Part shown: positions 28,981-39,521 of the stretch, piece by piece
Layout of the letters: the number at the start of each line of letters is the position of its first letter
Numbering within the stretch: position 1 is the stretch's first letter
NCBI GenBank assembly: GCA_040755755.1
Contig: JBFLZW010000035.1
Span: 1 to 64,000 of the forward strand
Direction: 5' to 3'
From: a bacterium
GTDB taxonomy: Bacteria; SZUA-182; DTGQ01
Length of the DNA stretch: 64,000 nt
The notes under the pieces: generated by a model
Databases searched by the model: none
What the model saw: the letters and a program-made list of their open reading frames with translations, nothing else
What the model was told of the DNA's origin: nothing
Made by a program: the position numbers and the translations under genes

Positions 28981-30237
28981 ATGGACATCAAGCAGGCAGT
29001 CTTAGCCCAGGCCAGGCTGGCCAGACAGTCAGCCCGGAAGCTGGCCACGCTGTCTTCGTCGGTTAAGGATCAGGCACTGTTATTAATGGCTGCCAGGATC
29101 GAGGGGCAGATGGAGGATATTCTGAGTGCAAACCGCAAGGATGTCGAGGCGGGAGAGCAGAAAGGGCTTTCCAGAGCCATGATTGACCGGCTGACCCTGA
29201 CCCCTGCACGAATTGCGGCTATGGCCAGGGGCCTGCGTGAGATCGCCGCTCAACCGGACCCGGTCGGTGCGGTTGACCGGATGTGGAAGCGGCCGAACGG
29301 GCTTGAAATCGGGCGGCTTCGGGTTCCCATCGGGGTGATTGCCATTATTTACGAGGCCCGGCCCAATGTGACCTCCGATGCGGCAGGACTCTGTCTGAAG
29401 GCTGGCAACGCGGTAATTCTGCGGGGCGGATCGGAGGCCATTCATTCCAATCTGGCCATTGGCGAAATCATCGGCCAGGCGCTCGTGCAGTCAGGTCTTC
29501 CCAAAGAAAGCGTTCAGTTGATATCGCTCACTGACCGGCAGGCTGTCCTGGAGCTTTTGACGCTCGATGATTATATCGATGTGGTCATCCCCCGCGGAGG
29601 GGAAACCCTGATCAGGACCGTTGTCGAAAACTCAACGGTTCCGGTTATCAAACACTATAAGGGGGTATGCCATACCTATGTTGATGATCAGGCAGATCTT
29701 GCCATGGCCAGCCGGATTGTCATGAATGCCAAGGTGCAGCGACCGGGTGTGTGCAACGCCATGGAAACCCTGCTGGTGCACAGAGATATAGCCGCCCAAT
29801 TCCTGCCGCCGATGATCGCCGAGCTTCGCCAGGCGGGGGTCGAGATTCGCGGCTGTCCAAAGACAAAGCTTCTTGTTCCCGATGTGATTCCGGCTACCGA
29901 AGATGACTGGTATACCGAGTATCTGGACCTGATTCTCGCTGTCCGGGTGGTGGATGACCTGGAGGCGGCGATCGATCACATCGCCCAGTATGGATCCATG
30001 CACTCGGATGCCATTGTTACCCGGGATTACAGCCGGGCGCGGAAGTTTTTGCACGAGGTTGATTCGGCAGCCGTTTATGTCAACGCTTCAACCCGGTTTA
30101 CCGATGGTGGAGAATTCGGCCTTGGTGCCGAGATCGGTATCAGCACGCAGAAGCTCCATTCCAGGGGGCCAATGGGAGCGGAAGACCTGACCACCACCAA
30201 ATACATCATCTTCGGTGACGGCCAGATTCGCGAGTAA
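28981..30237 (+). CDS. proA: Gamma-glutamyl phosphate reductase
   Basis: Second step of proline synthesis, 418 aa, reducing glutamyl 5-phosphate to glutamate semialdehyde. Aldehyde-dehydrogenase-like motifs: [28 protein letters not shown], and the catalytic Cys in [10 protein letters not shown]. The ending [13 protein letters not shown] is typical. The ATG at 28981 has GAGGGAGGAACC upstream. It lies 11 nt before nadD. Confidence 0.96.
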   Translation: MDIKQAVLAQARLARQSARKLATLSSSVKDQALLLMAARIEGQMEDILSANRKDVEAGEQKGLSRAMIDRLTLTPARIAAMARGLREIAAQPDPVGAVDRMWKRPNGLEIGRLRVPIGVIAIIYEARPNVTSDAAGLCLKAGNAVILRGGSEAIHSNLAIGEIIGQALVQSGLPKESVQLISLTDRQAVLELLTLDDYIDVVIPRGGETLIRTVVENSTVPVIKHYKGVCHTYVDDQADLAMASRIVMNAKVQRPGVCNAMETLLVHRDIAAQFLPPMIAELRQAGVEIRGCPKTKLLVPDVIPATEDDWYTEYLDLILAVRVVDDLEAAIDHIAQYGSMHSDAIVTRDYSRARKFLHEVDSAAVYVNASTRFTDGGEFGLGAEIGISTQKLHSRGPMGAEDLTTTKYIIFGDGQIRE

Positions 30238-30248
30238 GAGGAGCGGCT

Positions 30249-30938
30249 GTGCTGAAATTTGCCCTCTACGGGGGAACTTTTAATCCTGTGCATTATGGTC
30301 ATCTGACTATTGCGGAAGAGATCCGGCAGCGGTTCCAGCTTGACCGGATATACTTCATCCCCTCGGCTCTTCCGCCCCATAAGAGCACCGAGCGGGTTGC
30401 TTCCCCGTTTGACCGCCTGGTGATGGTGACTCTGGCTACGATATCAAACCCCGCTTTTTTTGCTTCCTCCGTAGAGATAGACCGGGGGGGGAAATCGTAC
30501 TCCATTGAAACGGTGCAGCAATTTCGGCAGCAGTTTGGTCAGGAAGCGCAGATTTACTTCCTCATGGGCCTCGATGCCTTCTGGGAAATTTCGAGCTGGA
30601 AAAATTTCGGCGACCTCCTGACATCCTGCAAACTGATCGTTACCAGCCGACCGGGCCTTGATCTGCAAGCTGCGGTGAAAAATTTACCGAAGATTCTGGT
30701 AAACCGGGATCGAGGGTTACGCTTTTCTCTCTGGGAGATGAAAGCTCCACGGGAGATAACACCGGTGGTGGATACCGGAGAAGAGCTTTTTTTTGTTGAG
30801 GTTACCGGAATCGGTATCTCATCCACCATGGTCCGCAATCGGGCGTCTCGGGGTCAGTCTTTACGCTATCTGGTCCCTCAGGCGGTGGAGGACTATATCA
30901 GGAAACACAGCCTTTATAATTACAGCAAAGGAGAGTAA
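30249..30938 (+). CDS. nadD: Nicotinate-nucleotide adenylyltransferase
   Basis: NAD synthesis enzyme of 229 aa, joining AMP to nicotinate mononucleotide. The nucleotidyltransferase motif GGTFNPVHYGHL at the N-terminus and ISSTMVRNR near the C-terminus are diagnostic. GTG start, preceded by AGAGGAGCG. It sits in the usual nadD-rsfS pair, 6 nt before rsfS. Confidence 0.95.
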   Translation: MLKFALYGGTFNPVHYGHLTIAEEIRQRFQLDRIYFIPSALPPHKSTERVASPFDRLVMVTLATISNPAFFASSVEIDRGGKSYSIETVQQFRQQFGQEAQIYFLMGLDAFWEISSWKNFGDLLTSCKLIVTSRPGLDLQAAVKNLPKILVNRDRGLRFSLWEMKAPREITPVVDTGEELFFVEVTGIGISSTMVRNRASRGQSLRYLVPQAVEDYIRKHSLYNYSKGE

Positions 30939-30944
30939 CGTTAC

Positions 30945-31331
30945 ATGCACCGTCCCAGTGCTGAAGAAAAGGCATTACAGGGGAGCCGGGCGGCACTTGA
31001 AAAGAAAGCTTCAGACCTCGTGGCCTTCGATCTGCGGGGAATCTCCGACATGGCCGATTTTTTTCTCATTTGTACCGGAACAACCGACAGGCACGTGAGG
31101 GCCATCGCCGATGCCATCGAGGAGGCTCTGTTGCAGATCGGCGTCAGAATGGACCATCGGGAAGGGTACCTGGAGTCAACGTGGATTCTTCTGGATTATG
31201 GAGACCTGGTGGTTCACATCTTCACCGAAGAAAAAAGGCGCTACTACGATCTTGAGCGCCTGTGGGGAGATGCACCCAGACTGGACCTGTCCGTGAAGCC
31301 CCAACCTCCCTGGATGCCCAAGCTTAATTGA
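30945..31331 (+). CDS. rsfS: Ribosome silencing factor
   Basis: A 128-aa Iojap-family protein that binds L14 and blocks subunit joining under starvation. FDLRGISDMADFFLICTG, the GYLESTWILLDYGDLVVHIF block and YYDLERLWGDAP are family hallmarks. GGAGAG precedes the ATG. It lies between nadD and rlmH, as in many genomes. Confidence 0.95.
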   Translation: MHRPSAEEKALQGSRAALEKKASDLVAFDLRGISDMADFFLICTGTTDRHVRAIADAIEEALLQIGVRMDHREGYLESTWILLDYGDLVVHIFTEEKRRYYDLERLWGDAPRLDLSVKPQPPWMPKLN

Positions 31332-31384
31332 GGATGAGTGATCGACCGCAGGGGGAATGATGACAAGAACCTCAAAGCAAAGAA

Positions 31385-31411
31385 ACCACAGAGACACAGA
31401 GACACAGAGAA
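31385..31411. repeat. ACAGAGA repeat in the rsfS-rlmH gap
   Basis: ACCACAGAG followed by two ACACAGAG units, 27 nt, matching the inverse of 28916-28942 with one mismatch. It fills most of the 139-nt gap before rlmH, which otherwise shows no feature. Confidence 0.85.
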
Positions 31412-31470
31412 AAGCTCAGGAGAGCGGTCTTTGTTCTTTTGTTCCTTGAGTGGTTATCCTTCACCTTGGG

Positions 31471-31905
31471 ATGCGGATCAAGGTCATTTGTATTGGAAAA
31501 ACCGAAGAGTCCTACCTTCGGGAGGGAATTCAGAAGTTCCTGAAAAGAATTTCTTTTTTCGTCAATGCAGAAATAATTGAATTAAGGCCGGAGAAAAACC
31601 GGGATCTTGCCGAAAAGATAAAGAAGATTTCCAAGGGGTATAAAATTCTGCTGGATGTCGGAGGCAAGGAGCTCAGCTCGGAAGAGTTTGCAGCTCTGAT
31701 CCAGGATGGAATGAATCGAGGATATCCTGAAATCGATTTCCTGGTAGGAGGGCCTTCCGGATTTCCTCTTCCGTCAGAAGCGGTGGCCGATCTGTCAATC
31801 TCTCTGTCACGCTGCACTTTCACTCATCAAATGATCCGATTACTCCTGCTCGAACAGATATACCGGGCCTTCACTATTCTGAAAGGGCATCCCTATCATA
31901 AATAA
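31471..31905 (+). CDS. rlmH: 23S rRNA (pseudouridine-1915-N3) methyltransferase
   Basis: SPOUT methyltransferase of 144 aa that methylates the pseudouridine at 23S position 1915. The SAM-binding knot has FLVGGPSGFP, and the C-terminus TFTHQMIRLLLLEQIYRAFTI..HPYHK is nearly invariant in the family. Start set at the ATG 31471 (MRIKVICIGK), the family's usual N-terminus; the Shine-Dalgarno is weak. Confidence 0.95.
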   Translation: MRIKVICIGKTEESYLREGIQKFLKRISFFVNAEIIELRPEKNRDLAEKIKKISKGYKILLDVGGKELSSEEFAALIQDGMNRGYPEIDFLVGGPSGFPLPSEAVADLSISLSRCTFTHQMIRLLLLEQIYRAFTILKGHPYHK

Positions 31906-31954
31906 CCTTTGCAGTAAAAAAAAACAGGCTTTCGGAAAGGGGTTAATTGAGGAT

Positions 31955-33157
31955 ATGAGTAAGGATCTTATAAAGGATTTGGCTATCACATCCAATTCCA
32001 AAATCGTTCTGATTGTCTTTGACGGGTTGGGAGGATTGCCCCGGAACGCCGGAGAAAAGACGGAGCTTGAAACAGCCTATACACCTAATCTTGACGCTCT
32101 GGCTGCCCGGTCAATCTGTGGTCTTATGGATCCCATTGCGCCGGGCATAACACCAGGCAGCGGGCCGGCCCATCTGGGGCTGTTCGGGTATGATCCGGTC
32201 CAGTATGAGATTGGCCGGGGCATTCTGTCAGCCCTTGGTGTGGACTTTGATCTTCAGCCAAGTGACGTGGCGGCACGGGCAAATTTTGCCCAGATCGATG
32301 CCCGCGGCAATGTGATTGACCGCAGGGCAGGGAGAATTTCGACTGACAAGAACCGGGAGCTGTGCGGCCTTCTCTCCCAGATCAAGGTTCCGGGAGTTGA
32401 AATTTTCATCCGGACAGAAAAAGAGCACCGGGCGGCTATCGTTTTCCGGGGCCAGGGCTTATCGGGTCGCCTGAGTGACACGGATCCGCAAAAGGTTGGC
32501 GTTCCTCCACTCAAAGTGGAACCCCTGGCCGAAGAGGCCCGCAAGACCGCTGACATTGTTAATCAGTTTGTGGATCAGGCAAAAGAGTTGCTTTCCCGCG
32601 AGGAGCGGGCCAATATGCTTCTTTTGCGGGGTTTTGACAAATACGAGGCCCTGCCAAGCTATGCACAGCGCTACCGGCTGAATGCGGCGGCCATTGCCAA
32701 CTATCCCATGTATCGGGGAGTGGCCCGGTTACTCGGCATGACCATTTTGCCCACCGGAGATACAATTCAGAGCGAATTCGAAACCCTGGCCAGTCATTTT
32801 CAGGACTTCGATTTCTTTTTCCTGCACATCAAAAAGACGGACAGCATGGGTGAGGATGGAAATTTCGAGGGGAAGGTCAAGATCATCGAAGAGGCTGACC
32901 GATCATTTCCCACGCTGCTGAATCTGCAGCCTGATGTCGTAGTCGTGACCGGGGATCATTCGACTCCGGCAGTGCTGAAGGCTCACAGTTGGCATCCGAA
33001 TCCGGTATTGCTCTTTTCGAAGTATTGCCGGCCAGACCAGGTAAGGGCCTTTTCCGAATCCGACTGCCTGCATGGCGGCCTTGGGCGATTTGAGGCTGTA
33101 CATCTCATGACCCTGATGATGGCCAATGCCCTGAAGCTGAATAAATATGGGGCCTGA
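31955..33157 (+). CDS. apgM: 2,3-bisphosphoglycerate-independent phosphoglycerate mutase (ApgM type)
   Basis: Glycolytic mutase of 400 aa from the archaeal-type ApgM branch of the alkaline phosphatase superfamily. VFDGLGGLPR and PGSGPAHLGLFGYDP carry the metal ligand and catalytic Ser; HIKKTDSMGEDGNF and GDHSTP hold further metal ligands. It replaces the GpmI often found at this place after rlmH. It fits with gap, pgk and tpiA just downstream as the triose part of glycolysis. GAGGAT lies before the ATG. Confidence 0.93.
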   Translation: MSKDLIKDLAITSNSKIVLIVFDGLGGLPRNAGEKTELETAYTPNLDALAARSICGLMDPIAPGITPGSGPAHLGLFGYDPVQYEIGRGILSALGVDFDLQPSDVAARANFAQIDARGNVIDRRAGRISTDKNRELCGLLSQIKVPGVEIFIRTEKEHRAAIVFRGQGLSGRLSDTDPQKVGVPPLKVEPLAEEARKTADIVNQFVDQAKELLSREERANMLLLRGFDKYEALPSYAQRYRLNAAAIANYPMYRGVARLLGMTILPTGDTIQSEFETLASHFQDFDFFFLHIKKTDSMGEDGNFEGKVKIIEEADRSFPTLLNLQPDVVVVTGDHSTPAVLKAHSWHPNPVLLFSKYCRPDQVRAFSESDCLHGGLGRFEAVHLMTLMMANALKLNKYGA

Positions 33158-33174
33158 CCGGAGGGTATTCAGCA

Positions 33175-33960
33175 ATGGGGATTGCCAGCCGAGAAGAAAT
33201 ACTCCTTAATCCGATCAGGCTGCTGCGCGACCTTGGCCTTTCGATTCTCTTTCCGGCAACCTGCGCAATCTGCGGCTCACATCTGGGGTGGCGGAGCGAG
33301 AATCCGGTTTGTGCAACCTGCTGGGAGGAAGTGCGCCTGATTCAGCAGCCGATCTGTCCGATCTGCGGGCAGCCTTTTTCCGATGAAGCCGGCACAGATG
33401 TATCCAAAAAGACCTATTGTAACTCCTGTCAAGAGTGCTCCCCGGCATTTATCCAGGCCAGATCGATCTTCTTTTATGAAGGGGCGATCCGCCACCTGAT
33501 TCATGAGTTCAAATACCAGGGAAATATACGAATCGGAAAATTCCTGGCCCGGTCGATGGTGAGCTGCTGGGACAGCAGTGAAGCCGATATTTCCTCCGTG
33601 GACTGCATCGTCCCGGTGCCGATCGGAAGAAAAAAACTCCGGCAGCGGGAATTCAACCAGTCCTTGATTCTGGCCAGGCAGATCGGAAAGAAGCTGAAAG
33701 TGCCGGTATATCCCTTTGGCCTGGAAAGAGTGAAGGAAGTAGCTCCCCAAATGAAATTATCCCGACTGGAAAGAATGCGGAATATCCAAAATTCCTTCCG
33801 GGTGAGAGATGGCCGTAAGGTTTGCGGCCGGAAGGTCCTTCTGGTAGATGATGTGTTTACCACCGGAGCCACCGCCCGTGAATGCAGCCGGGTTCTCCGC
33901 TATTCCGGCGCGGAAGAGGTCCGGGTATTGACGCTGGCCAGAAGCGTTCGGACCCGGTGA
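33175..33960 (+). CDS. ComF family phosphoribosyltransferase-like protein
   Basis: A 261-aa protein. The N-terminal third has paired CxxC knuckles (CAICG, CATCW, CPICG, CNSCQ) that form a zinc ribbon; the C-terminal half is a type I phosphoribosyltransferase fold with PRPP motif VLLVDDVFTTGAT. The family includes ComF/GntX, involved in DNA uptake; the reaction is not known. It lies 17 nt after apgM and ends the operon, with gap starting 125 nt later. Confidence 0.9.
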   Translation: MGIASREEILLNPIRLLRDLGLSILFPATCAICGSHLGWRSENPVCATCWEEVRLIQQPICPICGQPFSDEAGTDVSKKTYCNSCQECSPAFIQARSIFFYEGAIRHLIHEFKYQGNIRIGKFLARSMVSCWDSSEADISSVDCIVPVPIGRKKLRQREFNQSLILARQIGKKLKVPVYPFGLERVKEVAPQMKLSRLERMRNIQNSFRVRDGRKVCGRKVLLVDDVFTTGATARECSRVLRYSGAEEVRVLTLARSVRTR

Positions 33961-34082
33961 GCAAGCGGGAGTGAGATTGAGATATTGAATGCCTGTTTCA
34001 GGAGATAGAGGCTCCCTCATTTTCCTGCGGAAAGATGCGGGGAGCATGGGGTTTATCTTTTCTAACCGAGAGAGGGGGATAA

Positions 34083-35093
<1,011 letters not shown>

Positions 35094-35138
35094 TCACGGG
35101 ATAATAATCCTGGAATCGGAAGCAGGGGAGGGTTGGTC

Positions 35139-36332
35139 GTGAATAAATTATTCGTTGATCAAGTCAATGTCAAGAATAAGAGGGTTCTGGTCCGGACGGA
35201 CTTCAATGTCCCTCTCGACAGCATGGGGGAAATCAGCGATGACACCCGGATCCGGTCGGTATTGCCGACCATAAATTATCTGCTGGACGAGGGTGCCAAG
35301 GTCATTTTGATGTCCCACATGGGAAGGCCGAAGGGGAAAAGAGACTCCAAGCTGAGCTTGTCCATTGTGGCCAGGCGGCTGCAGCGGCTGCTTCAGAAGG
35401 ATGTCCTGTTCGTAAATGACTGCATCGGCAATGAAGTTAAAGCCGCTGTCCAGAGAATGCGCAGCGGCGATGTGATCCTGCTGGAAAACCTTCGCTTCTA
35501 TATTGAAGAAGAGAAGAACGATGAAAACTTTTCCCGCCAGCTCGCCGAGCACGGCGAGGTATTTGTCAACGATGCCTTTGCCACTGCCCATCGGGCGCAC
35601 GCCTCCAATGTCGGGGTGACGAAATTTATCTCTCCCTGTGTCGGGGGATTCCTGATGAAAAAGGAGATCACCTATTTTCAAAGCGCCATGGAAACTCCGA
35701 TTCGTCCCCTGGCGGCCATTTTCGGCGGGGCCAAGGTTTCCGGTAAAATCGAGGCTTTGAAAAATCTGATCGATAAGGTAGATAAAATCGTTATCGGCGG
35801 CGGCATGGCCTTTACCTTTCTCAAGGCCAATGGATTCGAAGTCGGCAAATCCATGGTTGAGGAAAACATGATCGAGGTGGCTCTGGATATCATGAAGTCA
35901 GCCAAAAAACAGGGGGTAAAGCTCTACCTGCCGGTCGACGTGGTCATTGCCGAGGAGGTTGATCCCCGGGCTGTCACTAAAGTCGTACCGATTCAGGATA
36001 TCCCGGCCAACTGGATGGGGCTGGATATTGGCCCGGCCACGACATCACTTTTTGCCGAAGCCCTTGAAAACGCCAAAACCATTGTCTGGAACGGGCCGAT
36101 GGGAGTGTTTGAAATCGATGCTTTCAGCCGCGGCACCTTTGCCATGGTCAATACGGTAGCCAATTCCTACGCCATGACCATTGTCGGCGGCGGCGATACC
36201 GATGTCGCCGTCCACCGGGTCGGTGAATCCTATAAGATATCCTATATCTCGACCGGAGGCGGGGCATTCCTGGAATTGCTCGAAGGAAAGGAATTGCCGG
36301 GTATTGCCGCCCTGACTTCCAAGGAAGATTAG
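35139..36332 (+). CDS. pgk: Phosphoglycerate kinase
   Basis: A 397-aa kinase transferring phosphate from 1,3-bisphosphoglycerate to ADP. VLVRTDFNVPL, SHMGRPKG, the hinge/nucleotide motif GPMGVFE and GGGDTDVAV are diagnostic. The start was set to the GTG at 35139, which has GGGGAGGG 5 nt upstream; an in-frame TTG at 35133 is less likely. Between gap and tpiA. Confidence 0.96.
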   Translation: MNKLFVDQVNVKNKRVLVRTDFNVPLDSMGEISDDTRIRSVLPTINYLLDEGAKVILMSHMGRPKGKRDSKLSLSIVARRLQRLLQKDVLFVNDCIGNEVKAAVQRMRSGDVILLENLRFYIEEEKNDENFSRQLAEHGEVFVNDAFATAHRAHASNVGVTKFISPCVGGFLMKKEITYFQSAMETPIRPLAAIFGGAKVSGKIEALKNLIDKVDKIVIGGGMAFTFLKANGFEVGKSMVEENMIEVALDIMKSAKKQGVKLYLPVDVVIAEEVDPRAVTKVVPIQDIPANWMGLDIGPATTSLFAEALENAKTIVWNGPMGVFEIDAFSRGTFAMVNTVANSYAMTIVGGGDTDVAVHRVGESYKISYISTGGGAFLELLEGKELPGIAALTSKED

Positions 36333-36379
36333 GGGTTCCAGTTAACCGGGGCCTTCGGTTGAAGTTAAGGGGAGAACGT

Positions 36380-37156
36380 ATGCGAAAACTTATCATTGCC
36401 GGAAATTGGAAGATGTACAAAACCGTGGCCGAGTCTGTGGACCTGGTAACCAGGCTGAAAGCTTCTCTTGCGGAAGTGTCTCCCCTGGATATCGATGTCG
36501 TGGTAGCGCCGGTCTACACCTCTTTGTATGCAGTTTCCGGAGTATTGCGCGGCCACTGGATCGGCTTGAGTGCCCAGGATGTCTTCTGGGAAAAGGAGGG
36601 TGCCTATACCGGAGAAGTTTCTCCAGCCATGCTCAAGGATTGCGGCTGCAGCTACACCATCATCGGCCACTCGGAAAGGCGGCAGTATTTTGGCGAGACT
36701 GATGAAACCGTGAATAAAAAGCTGCACGCTTGCCTGCAGGCCGGGCTGTACCCCATTGTCTGCGTCGGAGAAACACTCTCCGAACGCGAGCAGGGGGAAA
36801 CCTTTCAGGTCGTGGACAGGCAGATCAGAAGGTGTCTTATGGAGATCAGTCCTGCTATGATGCACAAGGTCATTATCGCCTATGAGCCGGTCTGGGCCAT
36901 AGGAACGGGAAAGACAGCAACCCCTGAGCAGGCGAATGAAGTCCATGCCTTCATCCGGGACCTGGTGTTCCGGCTCTATGGCACGCAGACTGCCGATGAG
37001 CTTCGCATTCAGTACGGCGGAAGCGTCAAGCCCGCCAATACGAAGGGATTAATGGAACAACCGGATATCGACGGCGCCCTGGTCGGCGGGGCCAGCCTGG
37101 AAGCGGATTCCTTTACCGCTATTGTCACGGGAGCCCTGGCTGCAGCCAGAGGGTGA
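36380..37156 (+). CDS. tpiA: Triosephosphate isomerase
   Basis: A 258-aa TIM barrel. Catalytic residues: Lys in AGNWKMYKT, His in IGHSERR, Glu in AYEPVWAIGTGKTA. The ATG at 36380 has GGGGAGAA upstream and gives the normal N-terminus. It ends the glycolytic set and is followed by a terminator at 37191-37218. SecG often follows tpiA in related genomes, but here mobile-element debris does. Confidence 0.96.
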   Translation: MRKLIIAGNWKMYKTVAESVDLVTRLKASLAEVSPLDIDVVVAPVYTSLYAVSGVLRGHWIGLSAQDVFWEKEGAYTGEVSPAMLKDCGCSYTIIGHSERRQYFGETDETVNKKLHACLQAGLYPIVCVGETLSEREQGETFQVVDRQIRRCLMEISPAMMHKVIIAYEPVWAIGTGKTATPEQANEVHAFIRDLVFRLYGTQTADELRIQYGGSVKPANTKGLMEQPDIDGALVGGASLEADSFTAIVTGALAAARG

Positions 37157-37190
37157 TGAAGCTGCCTGCTGATAAGCAGCAATCTGGCGG

Positions 37191-37218
37191 GGCAGGCAGG
37201 ATGCTCCTGCCTGCCTTT
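37191..37218 (+). terminator. Rho-independent terminator after tpiA
   Basis: GGCAGGCAGGA and TCCTGCCTGCC form a perfect 11-bp stem around TGC, followed by TTT, 35 nt after the tpiA stop. Confidence 0.85.
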
Positions 37219-37377
37219 GCCTTGATATCGTCTGAAGGCGTAGTTTTGCGCAGGTTATTTTGCGTGTATAGTAAGTCCAAGTTTGATTTTTCAGGGCATA
37301 TAAATTGCATGAGTTACATTAAATACTTTCTGATACTTCTTATGGCTTATAACTACCTCTACGAATGGGACTGGACT

Positions 37378-38013
37378 ATGGATATAGCAAGCTACCAATT
37401 TCAAAGTGATGAAATCCAAATGCTCAACAGATACCGAGATGAACAACAGGACGTTTTCCTTAAGGTACGCTCTATTGCCCTGCCCATGCTCGCCCAAGGG
37501 GTTAGGTGTTGAGATCATTGCCTCTTCAATTGGCAAGTCAGTGAGAACCATTGAGAACTGGTTTCAGCAATATAGAGTGAAAGGAATCGACAGCTTAAAT
37601 TCTTTCAGCTACAAGCCCAAGCAAGCATTTCTTAATAAAGAGCAAATCGAACAGTTAACCACATGGGTAAAAAGAGAAAACCCTGCAAAGGTTAAGCAAA
37701 TCAAAGCCTATATCAAAGAGCACTTTGGTGTAGACTATAGTGTTGAAGCCGTAAGGCAATCGCTCCATAAGCATGGACTGGAATTACTCCGCCCTAAACT
37801 TATCCCTGGCGATCCTCCCAGTGAGGAGGAGCAGAGAGAATTTATTGAAAAATATCACACTATGAAGTCCTCCAGCGAATCCGGAACCGTGACCTTATTT
37901 ATCGATGGCATGCATTTGATTCATCAGCTCATTGCCGGTCTTTGCTGGGGAGATCCCCTTGATCCACCAGTGATGGAAACCAATACTGGTCGCAAGAGAC
38001 TGAATATCTTAGG
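37378..38013 (+). pseudogene. IS630-type transposase, frameshifted and truncated
   Basis: The ATG at 37378 opens MDIASYQFQSDEIQ and runs to ALPMLAQGV, then stops at 37512. The next frame continues the same protein from about 37500: VEIIASSIGKSVRTIENWFQQYRVKG, a helix-turn-helix region, then a second HTH and FIDGMHLIHQ, the start of the DDE domain. At 38013 the frame is cut by a 180-bp inverted-repeat element. The N-terminal two thirds of an IS630-family transposase remain; the rest is gone. The frameshift lies in GGGGTTAGG. Non-functional. Confidence 0.8.
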
Positions 38014-38193
38014 GGCTGTCTGAAAAATACCAGGGCTTGATTGTCTAATTTTACTAACCGGCTATAGCAAAGAGTTCCTTCTATCTTTTTTTATATTTTA
38101 TATCCCACAAAATTTTCATGTCTTACACCTTATTTCGGAGCAGTCCTACTTATAAATCACCTCAAGATACTCCCACTTATTTTTCAGACAGCC
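38014..38193. mobile_element. 180-bp MITE with 16-bp perfect terminal inverted repeats
   Basis: Both ends carry GGCTGTCTGAAAAATA (38014-38029, and its complement at 38178-38193). Inside, reading from the right end on the minus strand, a short frame starts ATGAAAATTTTGTGG and soon stops, so the element looks like an internally deleted insertion sequence. It interrupts the IS630-type transposase. The right 76 bp recur in inverted orientation at 39446-39521. No clear target duplication was seen. Confidence 0.85.
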
Positions 38194-38229
38194 TCTAACA
38201 GGTTGGTTTTCAGGTATGAAAGCAGAGGG

Positions 38230-38279
38230 AAAAAGATCGGGGGAGTTTCGTGTGTTCATGATCTCTCCTCCCCCTATCT
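38230..38279 (-). terminator. Rho-independent terminator of the porin-like gene
   Basis: Minus strand: AGATAGGGGGAG pairs with CTCCCCCGATCT (one mismatch) across a loop of about 25 nt and is followed by TTTTT, just after the stop at 38293. Confidence 0.7.
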
Positions 38280-38292
38280 TATTCCTGATATT

Positions 38293-38895
38293 TTACATAT
38301 GGACAGCAAAACCGATCATCAGAGAAAGATTGGTATAATCCGCATCATCCCCGTCAAAGCTAAACTTGCCCATGGTATACCGGAGTTCCGGATTGATGGA
38401 AACGCTGTCGGCAAGGAAGTAATCCAAGCCTGCCTGGGCTCCATATAAAAATGTGGAATCGTCAGTTGAATATCTGACCGGCTGTTCATATTCGTATTCC
38501 CGGTTAGCGAAAGCCAGATTTGCTCCGATATAGGGGCATACCTTGCCGGTGGGATTAAAATGTGCATTGACCCTTGCACCGAGCGCATAATCAGTGAACT
38601 TCGCTTCATCATGACCACCATTACTGGTCTCTATCTTAGATTGTCCATAAGAGATTTCAGGGCCAACCTCAAACATACCGCCCATAAAAAAACCAGCTCC
38701 ACCCAGTATATCGTATCCGGTAAGTTTTAACTCACCACCAGAATCATAATCAAACTTTTCATTAGCCACATCAACCTGCATATTTATCCTCAGCTTCCGG
38801 GTAGCCGGAGCTTGAGCCAGTGATGGCATGGAGAAAAAAATGATCATCACTACAGATAAAATACCTGCTCCCAACACCTTCAAAATTCCTTTCAT
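38293..38895 (-). CDS. Opacity/OmpA-like outer-membrane beta-barrel protein
   Basis: A 200-aa small barrel. The signal peptide ends at PSLAQA; the rest has eight or so amphipathic strands, with YDILGGAGFFMGGMFEVGPEISYG, YIGANLAFANREY and AQAGLDYFLADSVSINPELRYTMGKF typical of the OMP_b-brl family. It ends LSLMIGFAVHM, lacking the terminal aromatic residue usual for barrels. The ATG at 38895 has AAGGAGGT upstream. The gene lies between an intact MITE and an inverted half copy, so it may have been moved as cargo. Role unknown. Confidence 0.75.
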   Translation of the reverse strand: MKGILKVLGAGILSVVMIIFFSMPSLAQAPATRKLRINMQVDVANEKFDYDSGGELKLTGYDILGGAGFFMGGMFEVGPEISYGQSKIETSNGGHDEAKFTDYALGARVNAHFNPTGKVCPYIGANLAFANREYEYEQPVRYSTDDSTFLYGAQAGLDYFLADSVSINPELRYTMGKFSFDGDDADYTNLSLMIGFAVHM

Positions 38896-38949
38896 GGTTA
38901 CCTCCTTAGAGTACAAGGTCCTCGATAATAAAAGAATATCCATAACCAA

Positions 38950-39445
38950 ATCTCCTCCTCCCTGGTCTCAATCAAAGATCGATAGGAGGCAGTTCAAACA
39001 GGATATCTGCCCCTTTTCTTTTCATGTAATTTCCTCCTTATTTTTGGGTATCCATCGGAAGTAATCCAAACCACATGGAAAAGGGCAATCCCTCACCACC
39101 TCCTCATTGAGTAAATGAATAATTGACCGCCGTATATACTCGGCCATAGTGACTCTCTCCTTGAGCCTATTTTCCGCAATAATCATCCGTTTCCTTTATG
39201 TATGGGAAAGTCCCTTCTCAAGCTAATCCGACCAAAACCAGGTCCCGCACCTTGGGCGAGGTTATTAATATATCGTGGTTTTTCTGTATTATCTAGTAGG
39301 AGGGAAATAATTTTATTCAAGGAAATGAGGATTCAATTCCCTCTCCCCAGAGAGGCGAGGGAGAAGAGGTGCCCTCAGAGAGGGCAAGGAAGGCAAGTGG
39401 TACTCTCCCTCAAGGGGAGAATTCACAACCTGTAACATTTCCTGA
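38950..39445. other. Non-coding gap with GC-rich hairpins
   Basis: No gene seen. From about 39337 to 39420 a purine/pyrimidine-rich stretch holds several small hairpins (GCCCTC-AGA-GAGGGC at 39371-39385; TCTCCC-TCAAG-GGGAGA at 39404-39420). This resembles a dispersed intergenic repeat. Two AGGAGG-like motifs near 38990 and 39030 open no meaningful frame. Confidence 0.5.
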
Positions 39446-39521
39446 GAGGCTGTCTGAAAAATAAGTGGGGGTATCTTTGAGGTGATTTATGAGTAGGACT
39501 GCTCCGAAATAAGGTGTAAGA
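39446..39521 (-). mobile_element. Half copy of the 38014-38193 MITE, inverted
   Basis: GGCTGTCTGAAAAATAAGTG at 39448 starts a 76-nt block that matches the reverse complement of 38118-38195 with about four differences. Homology ends at GGTGTAAGA. With the intact copy it brackets the porin-like gene in inverted orientation. Confidence 0.8.

Noticed and set aside
28916-31411. ACAGAGA repeats considered as attachment sites of a mobile unit around proA-nadD-rsfS
   Set aside because: The enclosed genes are in their normal conserved order and no integrase or transposase is present, so the repeats are more simply dispersed intergenic elements.
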